Origin: JAPPHA01 sp965220985
GTDB lineage: Bacteria; Pseudomonadota; Alphaproteobacteria; Rhodobacterales; Rhodobacteraceae
DNA: 64,000 bases
Direction: 5' to 3'
Assembly (NCBI GenBank): GCA_965220985.1
Contig: OZ244854.1
Span: 3,410,001 to 3,474,000 of the forward strand
Positions within the stretch are counted from its first letter, which is position 1. Each line of letters begins with the position of its first letter. The position numbers and the translations under genes were made by a program. The notes under the pieces are model-generated. The model was not told the origin of the DNA, did no database searches, and saw only the letters and a program-made list of their open reading frames with translations. This document shows, piece by piece, positions 18,160-26,825 of the stretch.

Positions 18160-19128
18160 ATGAAAACAACCATAGCGAAATTCGCTGCGGTCGCCGTGGC
18201 TCTCATCGGGTTCGTCGGCGGTGCGTTTGCGCAGGACTACCCTGAAAGGCCGATCATGCTCATGGTCAGCTACGGGGCAGGCGGCGCCACGGACTTCCAG
18301 GCCCGTATCGTCACGATGACGGCAGGGAACGAGGATGCGCTCGGCGTGCCGATCGCCATCATCAACAAGCCTGGCGCTGGCGGTCGGGTCGGATGGAACT
18401 GGTTTGCAACCCAGGCCGAAGCCGATGGCTACACGCTCGCGGCGTACAACATTCCGCATTTCATCGCCCAGTCGATCAAGGGCGGCGTCGACTACTCGGC
18501 GGCGAGTTTTGAGCCGATTGCCAATTGGGGTGCGGACCCTGCGGTGTTCGTCGTCAAGGCGGACAGCGAGTTCAACTCGATGAACGAGGTCGTCGACTGG
18601 GCCAAGGCCAACCCCGGAAAGCTGACGTTTTCGGGTGCCGGGCTCTTCGTGGGGCACCACATCGCGGCATTGCAGCTTGAAAAGGCTGCAGGCGTCAGCC
18701 TGGCCTACATTCCCAACAACGCGGGCGGGGCCGGCGCGATGAAGGCCGTGATTGCCGGCGACGTCATGGGAGGCGTCAACAACCTCTCGGACGCGTTCCG
18801 CGCGCGCGAAGCGGGAAGCATCAAGATCCTCGGCGTTTTCGACATTGAGCGGAATGATTTCCTGCCCGACGTCCCGACTCTCGCCGAGCAGGGCTTCGAT
18901 ATCGACAATGCGTCGGTCAACTTTCGTGGCGTCATGGTCCCGAAGGGCACTCCGCAGGAGATCATCGACAAGCTCGCGGCAACGGTCCCGGCGATGTTCG
19001 AGAACTCGCGTGTTCAAGGCAGGATGAAGGCAGGCGGTTCGCCGATGCACATCATGACCCGTGACGAGGTGCTCGAAATGTGGGCTGCCCGAGAGGAAAC
19101 GCTCTCGGAACTTCTCGCAGGCCTCTGA
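18160..19128 (+). CDS. tctC: Tripartite tricarboxylate transporter, periplasmic binding protein
   Basis: Periplasmic solute receptor of the TTT importer (322 aa). A signal peptide occupies residues 1-24 (cleavage after GGAFA, before QDYPERPI). The mature protein shows Bug/TctC features: YPERPIMLMVSYGAGGATD, INKPGAGGRVGWN, and VPTLAEQGFD near the C-terminus. A perfect AAGGAGG stands 6 bases before the ATG. Ligands of this family are mostly carboxylates; the downstream CoA ligase and acylating dehydrogenase suggest a small organic acid such as sulfoacetate. A strong hairpin directly follows the stop codon. Confidence 0.93.
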   Translation: MKTTIAKFAAVAVALIGFVGGAFAQDYPERPIMLMVSYGAGGATDFQARIVTMTAGNEDALGVPIAIINKPGAGGRVGWNWFATQAEADGYTLAAYNIPHFIAQSIKGGVDYSAASFEPIANWGADPAVFVVKADSEFNSMNEVVDWAKANPGKLTFSGAGLFVGHHIAALQLEKAAGVSLAYIPNNAGGAGAMKAVIAGDVMGGVNNLSDAFRAREAGSIKILGVFDIERNDFLPDVPTLAEQGFDIDNASVNFRGVMVPKGTPQEIIDKLAATVPAMFENSRVQGRMKAGGSPMHIMTRDEVLEMWAAREETLSELLAGL

Positions 19129-19141
19129 AACTCCCTGAAAA

Positions 19142-19171
19142 ATGGATGGGCGGGCCATCCCGCCCATCCAT
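19142..19171 (+). repeat. Perfect 13-bp hairpin between tctC and the dehydrogenase gene
   Basis: ATGGATGGGCGGG and CCCGCCCATCCAT pair around the 4-base loop CCAT, starting 13 bases after the tctC stop. There is no T run, so it is more likely an mRNA-stabilising or attenuating stem that raises binding-protein message over the downstream enzymes than a full terminator. Confidence 0.75.
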
Positions 19172-19186
19172 CGGAATTCTGAAATC

Positions 19187-20626
19187 ATGCACATGCAGGA
19201 CAGATTGGACGGACGCATGGATTCGCCGGTTGAAACCCGTATTGTCGATGACGTCGTCGCCAAGGGGCGAGAGGCTCAGCGCGAGTATGAATCGCGCGGC
19301 AGCCAGGAACGCTATGACCGTGCCGCCACCGCCGTCGCCTGGGCCATCATGGAACCATCGCGCAATCAGATGCTGTCCGAACTGGCGGTCAAGACGACGC
19401 GTCTCGGCAACGTTGCCGACAAGATCATCAAGAATCATCGAAAGACCCTCGGCCTCATGCGTGATCTCGCGGGCCTGAAGACCTTCGGGGTCACGAAAGA
19501 GGACCCTGCGCTCGGAGTGACCGAAGTGGCGCGGGCCGTCGGATTGGTCGGCAGCGTCGTTCCTTCGACAAATCCCGTCGCAACCCCAGCAAACAACATC
19601 ATCAACGCCGTAAAATGCGGCAATGCCATCGTGATGTCGCCCTCTCCGCGAGGCAGCCAATGCTGCGAGGCATTGCTGGGCTTCATTCATCAGGAGTTTG
19701 ACCGGATCGGGGAGAGCAGGGACCTCGTTCAGATGATCCCCGCTCCGGGGAGCAAGGCGAAAACGCAAAGGCTCCTTGAAGCAGCCGATCTCGCAGTTGT
19801 CACTGGAAGCCGCGACAATGTCCGCCGCGCCTACACCAGCGGAACGCCGGCAATCGGCGTCGGCGTCGGCAACGTGCCGGTCATCATCGACGAAACCGCC
19901 GACATCGATGCCGCTGCCGCCAAGATCGCGCAGTCGAAGTGCTTCGACAACGCGACGTCCTGCTCTTCGGAAAACTCCCTGTTCGTTCTCGAGGGGATTT
20001 ACGAGGACTTCTGCGCTGCGCTGATCAGAGAGGGAGGAGCAATCGTTCCCCGAGCGCAGGAACAGGCGATCGTCGAAAGGCTTTGGCCAAATGGTTCGCT
20101 GAACCCTCAAGTCATGGCACAGGATGCAGACGTCACCATGCGCGCGCTCGGCCTCGATGGTCATGTTCCGGCAACCACCAAGTTCATTGCGGTTGAAACC
20201 GAAGGAATCGGTCGCGAGTTTCCGCTCAGCGGCGAAAAACTCAGCCGCGTGGCGGCATTGTATCGATGCCGTGACTTCGATCACGCACGCGAAATGGTGC
20301 AGCGATTGCTCGAATTCGAGGGCGCTGGGCATTCCGTCGGACTGCACACCAAGAAGGACGAACGGGCGTACTCTCTAGCGCAGGAACTGCCGACCTGCCG
20401 TGTCATCGTCAACCAGCCTCACTGTTTCGCAACAGGTGGGTCATTCGACAATGGAATGCCTTTCTCTCTGTCGATGGGTTGCGGTTCATGGGGCGGCAAT
20501 TCGATCGACGAGAATCTTCACTGGCGTCACTTCATTCAGACAGCCAAGATCGTCCGGCCGATCAAGCCTCGTGAACCGGCGCTCGAAGACATTTTTGGCG
20601 CATATTGGAACGAGTTCGGACGGTGA
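19187..20626 (+). CDS. CoA-acylating aldehyde dehydrogenase (SauS-like, probable sulfoacetaldehyde dehydrogenase)
   Basis: NAD(P)-dependent dehydrogenase interconverting an acyl-CoA and an aldehyde (about 479 aa). The catalytic cysteine lies at about residue 259 in CFDNATSCSSENS, the pattern of acylating enzymes, and TPSTNP-like VVPSTNPVATPANNI plus SPSPRGSQ mark the cofactor region. This is the arrangement seen in AdhE-type and SauS proteins. Start is uncertain: ATGs at 19187, 19193 and 19217 are possible, and only GGA 7 bases before 19217 hints at an SD. The gene overlaps the CoA ligase by 4 bases. With a divergent LacI regulator and an importer it resembles the sulfoacetate pathway (ligase, then reduction to sulfoacetaldehyde). 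The substrate is inferred, not shown; xsc and pta are not in the window. Confidence 0.75.
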   Translation: MHMQDRLDGRMDSPVETRIVDDVVAKGREAQREYESRGSQERYDRAATAVAWAIMEPSRNQMLSELAVKTTRLGNVADKIIKNHRKTLGLMRDLAGLKTFGVTKEDPALGVTEVARAVGLVGSVVPSTNPVATPANNIINAVKCGNAIVMSPSPRGSQCCEALLGFIHQEFDRIGESRDLVQMIPAPGSKAKTQRLLEAADLAVVTGSRDNVRRAYTSGTPAIGVGVGNVPVIIDETADIDAAAAKIAQSKCFDNATSCSSENSLFVLEGIYEDFCAALIREGGAIVPRAQEQAIVERLWPNGSLNPQVMAQDADVTMRALGLDGHVPATTKFIAVETEGIGREFPLSGEKLSRVAALYRCRDFDHAREMVQRLLEFEGAGHSVGLHTKKDERAYSLAQELPTCRVIVNQPHCFATGGSFDNGMPFSLSMGCGSWGGNSIDENLHWRHFIQTAKIVRPIKPREPALEDIFGAYWNEFGR

Positions 20627-22176
20627 CAACGGTATCTGCGTCACCGCCAAAGGGAACGATCCAGGATTGGCTTGACGAGCGTGCGCGGTCTCGACCGGAC
20701 GACATCAGCCATCTGTTTCCCGGCAATGGCGCCCTGACCTGGAAGGAACTGCGGGATCTATCGCGAGAAATCGCCGGTCGACTGACCGGACTCGGCATTC
20801 AGCCATCCGAAAGCGTCGCGCTCATGCTGCCGAATTGTCGCGCCGCCGTGGAACTGCTGTTCGGCATCCTCTACGGTGGATTCCGGCTGACCCCGGTCAA
20901 CATCGCCGCCGGTCCGACAACGATCGCTCATGTCCTGGAACACTCAGGGGCAAGATACGTGTTTCTGGACGAGGAGCGAACAGAACTGCTCGATGCAGCA
21001 CGCGCTCTGTTTCCCCTGAGCATCAATACGGTCACGGTCGGGGACCGTGGCGGTATCGATCATTCCTGGGGTCAAACTGCAACGGGACTGAAGGATGTTG
21101 CCGCGAGCGATGATGCATTGCTCATGTACACGTCGGGTACGACCGGGCTTCCAAAGGGCGTGCTTCATTCTCACGCAAGCCTTTTGGCGGGTGGATGGAC
21201 CGCGTCATTGGCCCATGAGTTGACACCGAGCGACAGAGCGATGTGCGTTCTCCCGATCTATCATATCAACGGTCTGTGCGTGACCATCATGGGACCGCTG
21301 GTTTCCGGGGGATCGGCTGTTGTCTGCGAGCGGTTTTCGACCTCGCAGTTCTGGAACCAGTGCCGAGATCATAAGGCAACGTGGTTTTCGGTCGTCCCTT
21401 CGCTCATTTCCTACCTGGTGCATGGCGACGCGGAACCGGATCGGGCGGCGCGTGAACGGATTCGCTTCGGTCGATCTGCGTCCTCGGCGCTGGCGCCCGA
21501 CGTTCAGAACGCGTTCGAGTCCCGCTTCGGGATTCCGATCATCGAGACGATGGGGTTGACTGAAGCGTCAGCCCAGATCCTTTCTAACCCGATGCCGCCT
21601 GGCGTCCGCAAACCTGGATCGCCCGGCATTGCATATGGAAACGACGTCGCGATTCTCTCGTCCGAACTGACGCCGCTGCCACCGGGCGAGGTGGGGGAGA
21701 TCGCGGTTCGCGGCCCCAACGTCATGCGCGGATATTTCAAGGATCCTGTTGCCACGGCGGAGTCTCTGACCGATGAAAGATGGCTTCGCACGGGCGATCT
21801 TGGGTCCATTGACGATGACGGATACGTCTATGTCACGGGACGGTTGAAGGAACTCATCATCAAGGGTGGCGAGAACATCGCACCGCGCGAGGTCGACGAG
21901 GCGCTCTACAGCCATCCTGACGTCATCGAAGCTGCAGCTTTTCCTCGCGCCTGTGAGAGATACGGCGAACGGGTCGAAGCCGCGGTCAGACTGCGCGAAG
22001 GGACGCAAGTGTCGGCTGACCAGTTGGTCGAACTGTGCAAGAATCGACTTGGCGACTTCAAGAGTCCCGACCGGATATTCTTGCTTGACGAGTTGCCGAA
22101 GGGCCCATCGGGCAAGATCCAGCGCATGAAACTGGTTTCGTTGACAGAAAGTGAGGTCTCTGTAAATCAGGGATGA
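20623..22176 (+). CDS. AMP-forming acyl-CoA ligase (SauT-like, candidate sulfoacetate-CoA ligase)
   Basis: Adenylate-forming enzyme that activates a carboxylic acid with ATP and CoA (517 aa). The phosphate-binding loop YTSGTTGLPKG lies at about residues 168-178, ETMGLTEAS at about 306, the hinge region GRLKELIIKGGENI at about 406-419 and the catalytic lysine in PKGPSGKIQR near the C-terminus. Translation begins at GTG in a GTGA overlap with the dehydrogenase stop, so the two enzymes are coupled. Ligase plus acylating dehydrogenase would turn an imported acid into its aldehyde, as SauT and SauS do with sulfoacetate. Another short acid is possible. Confidence 0.78.
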   Translation: MTTVSASPPKGTIQDWLDERARSRPDDISHLFPGNGALTWKELRDLSREIAGRLTGLGIQPSESVALMLPNCRAAVELLFGILYGGFRLTPVNIAAGPTTIAHVLEHSGARYVFLDEERTELLDAARALFPLSINTVTVGDRGGIDHSWGQTATGLKDVAASDDALLMYTSGTTGLPKGVLHSHASLLAGGWTASLAHELTPSDRAMCVLPIYHINGLCVTIMGPLVSGGSAVVCERFSTSQFWNQCRDHKATWFSVVPSLISYLVHGDAEPDRAARERIRFGRSASSALAPDVQNAFESRFGIPIIETMGLTEASAQILSNPMPPGVRKPGSPGIAYGNDVAILSSELTPLPPGEVGEIAVRGPNVMRGYFKDPVATAESLTDERWLRTGDLGSIDDDGYVYVTGRLKELIIKGGENIAPREVDEALYSHPDVIEAAAFPRACERYGERVEAAVRLREGTQVSADQLVELCKNRLGDFKSPDRIFLLDELPKGPSGKIQRMKLVSLTESEVSVNQG

Positions 22177-22472
22177 CATCCGAGCCCGTGCAGCAAATGC
22201 TCGACAATGACCATCACCAGAGCAATCTACTTATCAACCTCATATCGTCAATTTCCTAAATCACGATTACCCCGACTAAACTCCGAAGCGCAACGCTTGG
22301 GTAGCTGAGTCATACTCTCTCACGACGCTCTCTCCCTACCTGATTCCTCCGGCGGACGCGAGTTTGTTCGCAGCGAGGGCGGAGCCCGAGCGGAGAGCAA
22401 ACTCGCGTTTCGATCGATTTTGGCCCCGTCTCACGGGCGATCGGCCGTCGCCAAGGGCCGATGGACACACCT
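22177..22472. other. AT-rich junction between metabolic cluster and IS island
   Basis: No gene seen between the ligase stop and the IS30 end. The first 140 bp are AT-rich. The remainder holds the large hairpin repeat at 22358-22430. Confidence 0.5.
22358..22430 (-). repeat. Large hairpin repeat, copy A
   Basis: Arms GCGAGTTTG and CAAACTCGC (22358-22366, 22398-22406) enclose a GC-rich inner stem, followed by a conserved tail containing ATCGAT. The same sequence, inverted, is found downstream of istB at 29312-29386 with compensating arm changes. It lies just beyond the IS30 end. Confidence 0.8.
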
Positions 22473-23584
22473 CTTCCGTCACGGCCAGTGGCCGCAAAAG
22501 AACGTGGTCAGTGTCTCAGAGGGAAGGGGCCGGATTCATCCAGCCCAAGGATCGGGCTCGAGAGCGTCCAGTGCCCGACGAAACACCTCGTGAGGCGTTT
22601 GATAGCCCAGAACGCGCCGGGGGCGATGATTGAGAAGGTCCTGGACATCCTGAACCTGCGCAGCGTCCAGCTCGCGAAGATTGGTCGATTTCGGGAAATA
22701 CTGCCGAACGAGGCCGTTCGTGTGCTCGTTCAGGCCTCGTTCCCACGAATGATAGGGACGAGCGAAGTAGAACAGAGCATCGAGCTTCTCGCTCAGCGAC
22801 CGGTGGTTGGCAAACTCCTTGCCATTGTCCGCCGTGATGGTGTGAACCAAGGCCATCACCGGCAGCAGGCACCGCATCATCGCGGCCTCGACTTCCGCCG
22901 CCGTCTTCGACCCAACGCATTGAAGAAACGTGAATTTCGACGCGCGATCGACAATCGAAACAACCGCTCCCCGGTGGCCCGAGCCGATGATGGTGTCCAC
23001 CTCCCAGTCCCCGACCCGGCTCTTCTTCTCAACCACAGCAGGGCGTTCGCTGATGTCGACACGCCCCGGAATGCAACCCCGGCCCGCGCCGTCGCGGCCG
23101 CGCCGATTGCGCTTCTTGCCTCGCCGCCGAAGGTGCCGAAACAGGTCGCCACCGCGCGACCGATCAGCCCAGACGTATCGGTAGATCCAGGTGGCGCTGA
23201 CGGAAACAGTGCCAGCAAGGCGCAAGCGGCCAGCAATCTGCTCGGGGCTCCACTGAAGGCCAAGCAGCATCTCGATCAACGCCCACAACGCGGCGGTCAT
23301 CTTGCGAGGAACCGAAGAAGCTGCACGGCGCCGGGCGTCCGCAAGGCATTGAGCCTGCGCGTGGCGGTATCCGCGACCCCCGCGATTGCGCCGCAACTCC
23401 CGGCTCACCGTCGACGCAGACCGCCCGATCGCGCGACCGATCTCACGAATGGAATCCCCTCTTTTATTCAATGCGTGGATCTGGCACCGTTCCGCATAGG
23501 TCAGGTGGCTGTAGCCGCTCGGCATGAGATACCCTCCTTTTTCTTCAACAGAGAGTATCGCAGCCATCTGGCCCGACCGCAACA
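22473..23584 (-). mobile_element. IS30-family insertion sequence
   Basis: About 1.1 kb around a complete IS30 transposase. Imperfect terminal repeats are suggested: minus-strand TTGCGGTCGGGCCAGATGGC at the upper end and plus-strand TTCCGTCACGGCCAGTGGCC at the lower end. Boundaries are approximate. The upper end abuts the 61-bp repeat at 23586. Confidence 0.6.
22536..23525 (-). CDS. IS30-family transposase
   Basis: DDE transposase (329 aa). The N-terminal helix-turn-helix region starts YSHLTYAERCQIHAL with REIGRAIGRSASTVSREL. The catalytic core has WEVDTIIG (first Asp), ITADNGKEFANH (second Asp) and NEHTNGLVRQYFPK (Glu), so the triad is complete and the element may be active. AAAGGAGGG lies 6 bases before the ATG at 23525, preferred over the longer frame. 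Confidence 0.95.
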   Translation of the reverse strand: MPSGYSHLTYAERCQIHALNKRGDSIREIGRAIGRSASTVSRELRRNRGGRGYRHAQAQCLADARRRAASSVPRKMTAALWALIEMLLGLQWSPEQIAGRLRLAGTVSVSATWIYRYVWADRSRGGDLFRHLRRRGKKRNRRGRDGAGRGCIPGRVDISERPAVVEKKSRVGDWEVDTIIGSGHRGAVVSIVDRASKFTFLQCVGSKTAAEVEAAMMRCLLPVMALVHTITADNGKEFANHRSLSEKLDALFYFARPYHSWERGLNEHTNGLVRQYFPKSTNLRELDAAQVQDVQDLLNHRPRRVLGYQTPHEVFRRALDALEPDPWAG

Positions 23585-23585
23585 T

Positions 23586-23646
23586 GTGGGGGTGTCAGGC
23601 CGGCGAACAGCTATCGCAGGTGTTGCACTTCGAGGTTAAACGGGCG
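23586..23646 (-). repeat. 61-bp repeat, copy A (upstream of IS30 transposase)
   Basis: Matches 59 of 61 bases of 26709-26769 in inverted orientation; similarity stops abruptly at both ends. Relative to the transposase it lies in the same position and orientation as copy B does to istA. Confidence 0.9.
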
Positions 23647-23699
23647 AAACATAACGCATTGACCACAAAACTTTAGCCAGCACGAATGCTTGCTGAATT

Positions 23700-25211
23700 C
23701 TACCTGAATCTAGCATCATTCAGTTGCCAATAGGCATCAGTATTCTTCAATTTCGGATTATTCCGGATCAAGTCCCAAGGAGTTTCGTCTGTAGTTGTAG
23801 CAGTAGACGTTGGGTTGGCACCAAGGTACAGTAGTCGAACGACATTTTCCGAAAAAACACCGTGACGTGCCGCCCAGTGCAAAGGTGTAAACCCTCCTTC
23901 GTCTCGAGCAGCGAGATCGGCTCCTAGTTGTACGAGTCGTTCAACTACGTCTGACTCTGGGTTTATTGACGCGGCATAGTGCAATGGTGTAGCCCCCAAT
24001 TGATCTCGGATCCCGACATTTGCCCCGAGTTTGATAAGAATTTCGACTACTTCTGGATTGGAATTTCGTCCCGCCGCCAAGTGCAGCAGGGCCAAACCGA
24101 ATTCATCTCGCACCTTGACATCGGCACCGAGCAGGACGAGCCGTTTAGTTACTTCTGGTTCTGCATTATCCGACACGGCCAAGTGTAACGGAGTCAACCC
24201 ACCATTGTCTCGAGTATCGATGTCGGCTCCGAGTTGGATGAGGCTCTCGGCCACATCTGGATTGGAGTTTTTTCCTGCCGAAAAGTGCAATGGGGTGTGC
24301 CCTATGTCGTCCCTTACAGAGATATCGGCACCGAGATGGACGAGTCGTTTGGTCACATTGGGTTCTAGGTTGAATCTTGCAGCCATGTGCAACGGGGTAC
24401 TTCCGCCCGGGTGTCGTGATTCAATGTCGGCTCCGAGTTGGATGAGGCTCTCGATAACATCTGGATTGGAGTTCTGTCCTGCCGCCAAGTGCAAAGGGGT
24501 GTATCCATACTTGTCTCGGGCAGCAATGTTGGCTCCTATCTGGACGAGGTGCCTAATCACATTCGGATCTTGATTGTGTCTTGCAATCCAGTGCAACGGA
24601 GTTAACTCATCATTGTTCCGGGCAGCGATGTCTGCCCCGAGACGGACGAGCATTTTTGTCACGCCCAATCCTTGCTTGTTTGTTGCCACCGAGTGCAAGG
24701 GGATCGCCCCCGTTTCGTCTCGAATGTTGATGTCTGCCCCGAGTTGGACCAAGCGTAGAATCACGCCCGGATTCGAGTTTTTTGCTGCAGCAATGTGAAG
24801 GGGCGTCAACCCGAGTTTAGCTCGTACGTTGACATCTGACCCTAGCCGGATGAGGACTTCGATCACGTCCGGATTGGAGTTGGCTAATGCAGCCATGTGC
24901 AAAGGAGTGAACCCACTATTGTTTCGTGCAGCGATGTCTGCCCCGAACTGGATGAGACGTTTGATCACATTAGGATCAGTATTCATCCCTGCAGCAAGAT
25001 GTAGAGGCGTGTAGCCAGTTTCAAATTCGACATTAAAGTTGACCCCAGCGCGAATACAGTCGTCTACCATGTCAATGTCGGCGGACGCCCACGCTGAAGG
25101 CTGCCCTAGCGGGCAATTTTGGTTGAGTTGATGTTGGCTTGAAGCACCCAACGCAAAGAAGATGACGAAGACCGTGCCTAAAGCCAATATTCTCGTCCCG
25201 TTATTGAGCAT
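23700..25211 (-). CDS. Secreted ankyrin-repeat protein, 12 repeats
   Basis: 503-aa protein predicted to be exported: an N-terminal hydrophobic signal segment (about residues 8-22) is followed by a short cap NCPLGQPSAW...ADIDMVDDCI with two cysteines. Twelve ankyrin repeats of 34 residues follow (TPLHxAAxxNSNPDVIxxLxQLGADIxxR), one residue longer than the canonical 33. The last repeat is divergent (SENVVRLLYLGANP), and the C-terminal tail ends KLKNTDAYWQLNDARFR. The shorter start at 25211 is chosen because it yields the signal peptide; GGGAAG upstream is a weak SD. Tail and 3' flank match the protein at 33595. Codons are more AT-rich than in core genes. It lies between a 61-bp repeat and a broken recombinase. 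A binding role outside the cell is likely; the target is unknown. Confidence 0.88.
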   Translation of the reverse strand: MLNNGTRILALGTVFVIFFALGASSQHQLNQNCPLGQPSAWASADIDMVDDCIRAGVNFNVEFETGYTPLHLAAGMNTDPNVIKRLIQFGADIAARNNSGFTPLHMAALANSNPDVIEVLIRLGSDVNVRAKLGLTPLHIAAAKNSNPGVILRLVQLGADINIRDETGAIPLHSVATNKQGLGVTKMLVRLGADIAARNNDELTPLHWIARHNQDPNVIRHLVQIGANIAARDKYGYTPLHLAAGQNSNPDVIESLIQLGADIESRHPGGSTPLHMAARFNLEPNVTKRLVHLGADISVRDDIGHTPLHFSAGKNSNPDVAESLIQLGADIDTRDNGGLTPLHLAVSDNAEPEVTKRLVLLGADVKVRDEFGLALLHLAAGRNSNPEVVEILIKLGANVGIRDQLGATPLHYAASINPESDVVERLVQLGADLAARDEGGFTPLHWAARHGVFSENVVRLLYLGANPTSTATTTDETPWDLIRNNPKLKNTDAYWQLNDARFR

Positions 25212-25265
25212 TGTTGTAACTTCCCAATTTGAAGGGGCCTTTTCTGTCCCGGAAAATAGATAATC

Positions 25266-26250
25266 ATGCCAAGAAAGAACACACCAAGCAAGTTGGCAGC
25301 CACACTTCACCGATCCTGACGTTTACCAATCTGCCAATGAGCCTCTTGCAAATTCTCCGGGTAGGCTGGTCTACACAGCCGCAGTCAGGCACGGCGCCCG
25401 GCCATGCAGGCTCGAAATCGGTCATCTCGACATCGCGACGTTTCTCGAATGCCTCGAACTTCTCGAGCGGGACCGGGGCAACGGGGTGCGGACACGCAAT
25501 GTCCGGCTCGCGGCCATCGAGGCATCCTACCGATTCCTCGAGTTCCGTCATCCGGGTCATCTCGACCTTGCGGCGCAGGTTCGAGAAATACTGGTGAAAA
25601 TAGGCGAAACGCCCCTGATCGCAGTTCTCGATCACGATGAAGTGCGTGCCCTGTACGCGGCCCCGGATCTAGGCACGCTGCCCGGTATCCGAGACCGGGC
25701 GATGCTGTGTCTCGCCTACAACGCAGAACTGCGGGTCTCGGAACTGGTTAGGTTTACGCTCGACAGTCTGAAGAGGCCGGCCCTCGACGAGGTCATCGTC
25801 ATCGGAAGAGGCTGACGCGAACGGGCCCTGCCGCTGTGGAAGGAGACGCGCAGAGAACTGCGCGAATGATTGGCCGTCCGGCCGGCAAGCAACGCCCTGC
25901 ATCTCTTCCTCAATGTGATGGGCAACGGCAAGAAGTGGCGCGGTTTCGTGAGACGGTTTGACCTGCACGCGACAACCGCCGCGGAACGCGTGCCGTCGAT
26001 CCCGGCGAAAAAGATCTCGCCCCACATGCTGCGTCACTCTTGCGCGCTCCACACTCTCGAAGCGACCGGAGATGTCAGAAAGGTCTCGCTCTGGCTTGGA
26101 CACGCGAGCCTTCAGACCACCGAAATGTATCTGCGCGCCGATCCGATCCACAAGCTGGACACGCTCGCAAAATGGCGGCCTCCGAGCCTTAGAAAGGGGA
26201 AGTTCAAGGGTGTCGAGGATGAGTCGCTCGCAATGCTCGCAGGCATCTGA
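25266..26250 (+). pseudogene. Tyrosine recombinase (phage-type integrase) pseudogene
   Basis: Remnant of a site-specific recombinase. An ATG at 25266 starts MPRKNTPSKLAATLHR, typical for this family, then stops. After an apparent deletion the body resumes in another frame from about 25381. It is broken by two TGA stops (25813 and 25867) where Arg and Trp codons would be expected (GRG*RERALPLWKETRRELRE*L). Catalytic pieces remain: ELRVSELV (Arg), HMLRHS (His-x-x-Arg), LGHASLQTTEMY (His and Tyr). It is divergent from the ankyrin gene and ends 11 bp before paired TTATGGGAAC repeats. Confidence 0.9.
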
Positions 26251-26261
26251 ACCCGACAAAA

Positions 26262-26360
26262 TTATGGGAACAAGGGCCTGGCAGAATCCATTGGAAATCA
26301 ACGCCGCGATAATCTGGGTTACCATAGGCTTGAGGTTCCCAATACACCAGTTATGGGAAC
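26262..26360. repeat. Paired TTATGGGAAC repeats downstream of the recombinase remnant
   Basis: TTATGGGAAC occurs at 26262-26271 and 26351-26360. The second copy is nested in small inverted repeats (GTTCCC/GGGAAC and GTTATG/CATAAC). Such clustered repeats next to a tyrosine recombinase suggest a recombination or element-end site. Confidence 0.45.
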
Positions 26361-26370
26361 GTTATCATAA

Positions 26371-26640
26371 CTGATGGACGCGGGTTACGATTCCGTTGAA
26401 ATTCGCCAGATGATTGAAAGCCTCGGCCACGTTTCGATCATCGCGGTCAATCCGCACAGGGACCAGGGACGTCCAGCGGAAGGCGTCCCGGATTAACTCG
26501 CAAGCCGGAACGAGCACACCAAAGGGAACGCAGGCCCCGCCAAAAGGCGCGGGGAATCCCCAGATTCCCGCGCTTCGGCAACCCGATCAACAAGCGGACC
26601 AATGCTCGTCCAAAAGACGAGTTCGGCGGTCGCAACGTGT
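26371..26640 (+). pseudogene. DDE transposase fragment (IS4/IS5/IS1182-like)
   Basis: The frame at 26371 reads LMDAGYDSVEIRQMIESLGH then VSIIAVNP, a transposase catalytic-core segment with the Asp of the DAGYD motif. A stop and frameshift follow. A second frame at 26601 reads NARPKDEFGGRNV, matching the later NxRLKDEFGGR motif. It ends exactly where the IS21 element begins, so IS21 has cut it off; the rest is not found on the other side. Confidence 0.65.
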
Positions 26641-26644
26641 GCAA

Positions 26645-26710
26645 ATTCCGACAACACTTGAACAGTATTCCGAAATTACTTGAACGCGATTCCGATCGCA
26701 TTTGAACGCG
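26645..26710 (+). repeat. IS21 left-end triple 22-bp repeats
   Basis: Three tandem units of ATTCCG-N6-(C/T)TTGAAC-N3 at 26645-26666, 26667-26688 and 26689-26710. These are the multiple transposase-binding sites characteristic of IS21 ends. Confidence 0.9.
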
Positions 26711-26769
26711 CCCGTTTAACATTGAAGTGCAACACCTGCGATAGCTGTTCGCCGGCCTGACACCCCCAC
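26709..26769 (+). repeat. 61-bp repeat, copy B (upstream of istA)
   Basis: Inverted near-copy of 23586-23646 with only two mismatches. It lies inside the IS21 element, between the left-end repeats and istA, so it is probably part of the IS21 leader. Confidence 0.9.
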
Positions 26770-26825
26770 CCGGATCGTTCAGACCTCGTCTTCCAAGGAT
26801 CTGGCGGAAGAGGAGGTCATCACTG

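Noticed and set aside
17797..19263. Long minus-strand open frame opposite tctB and tctC
   Set aside because: Crosses two well-supported plus-strand genes and has no motif.
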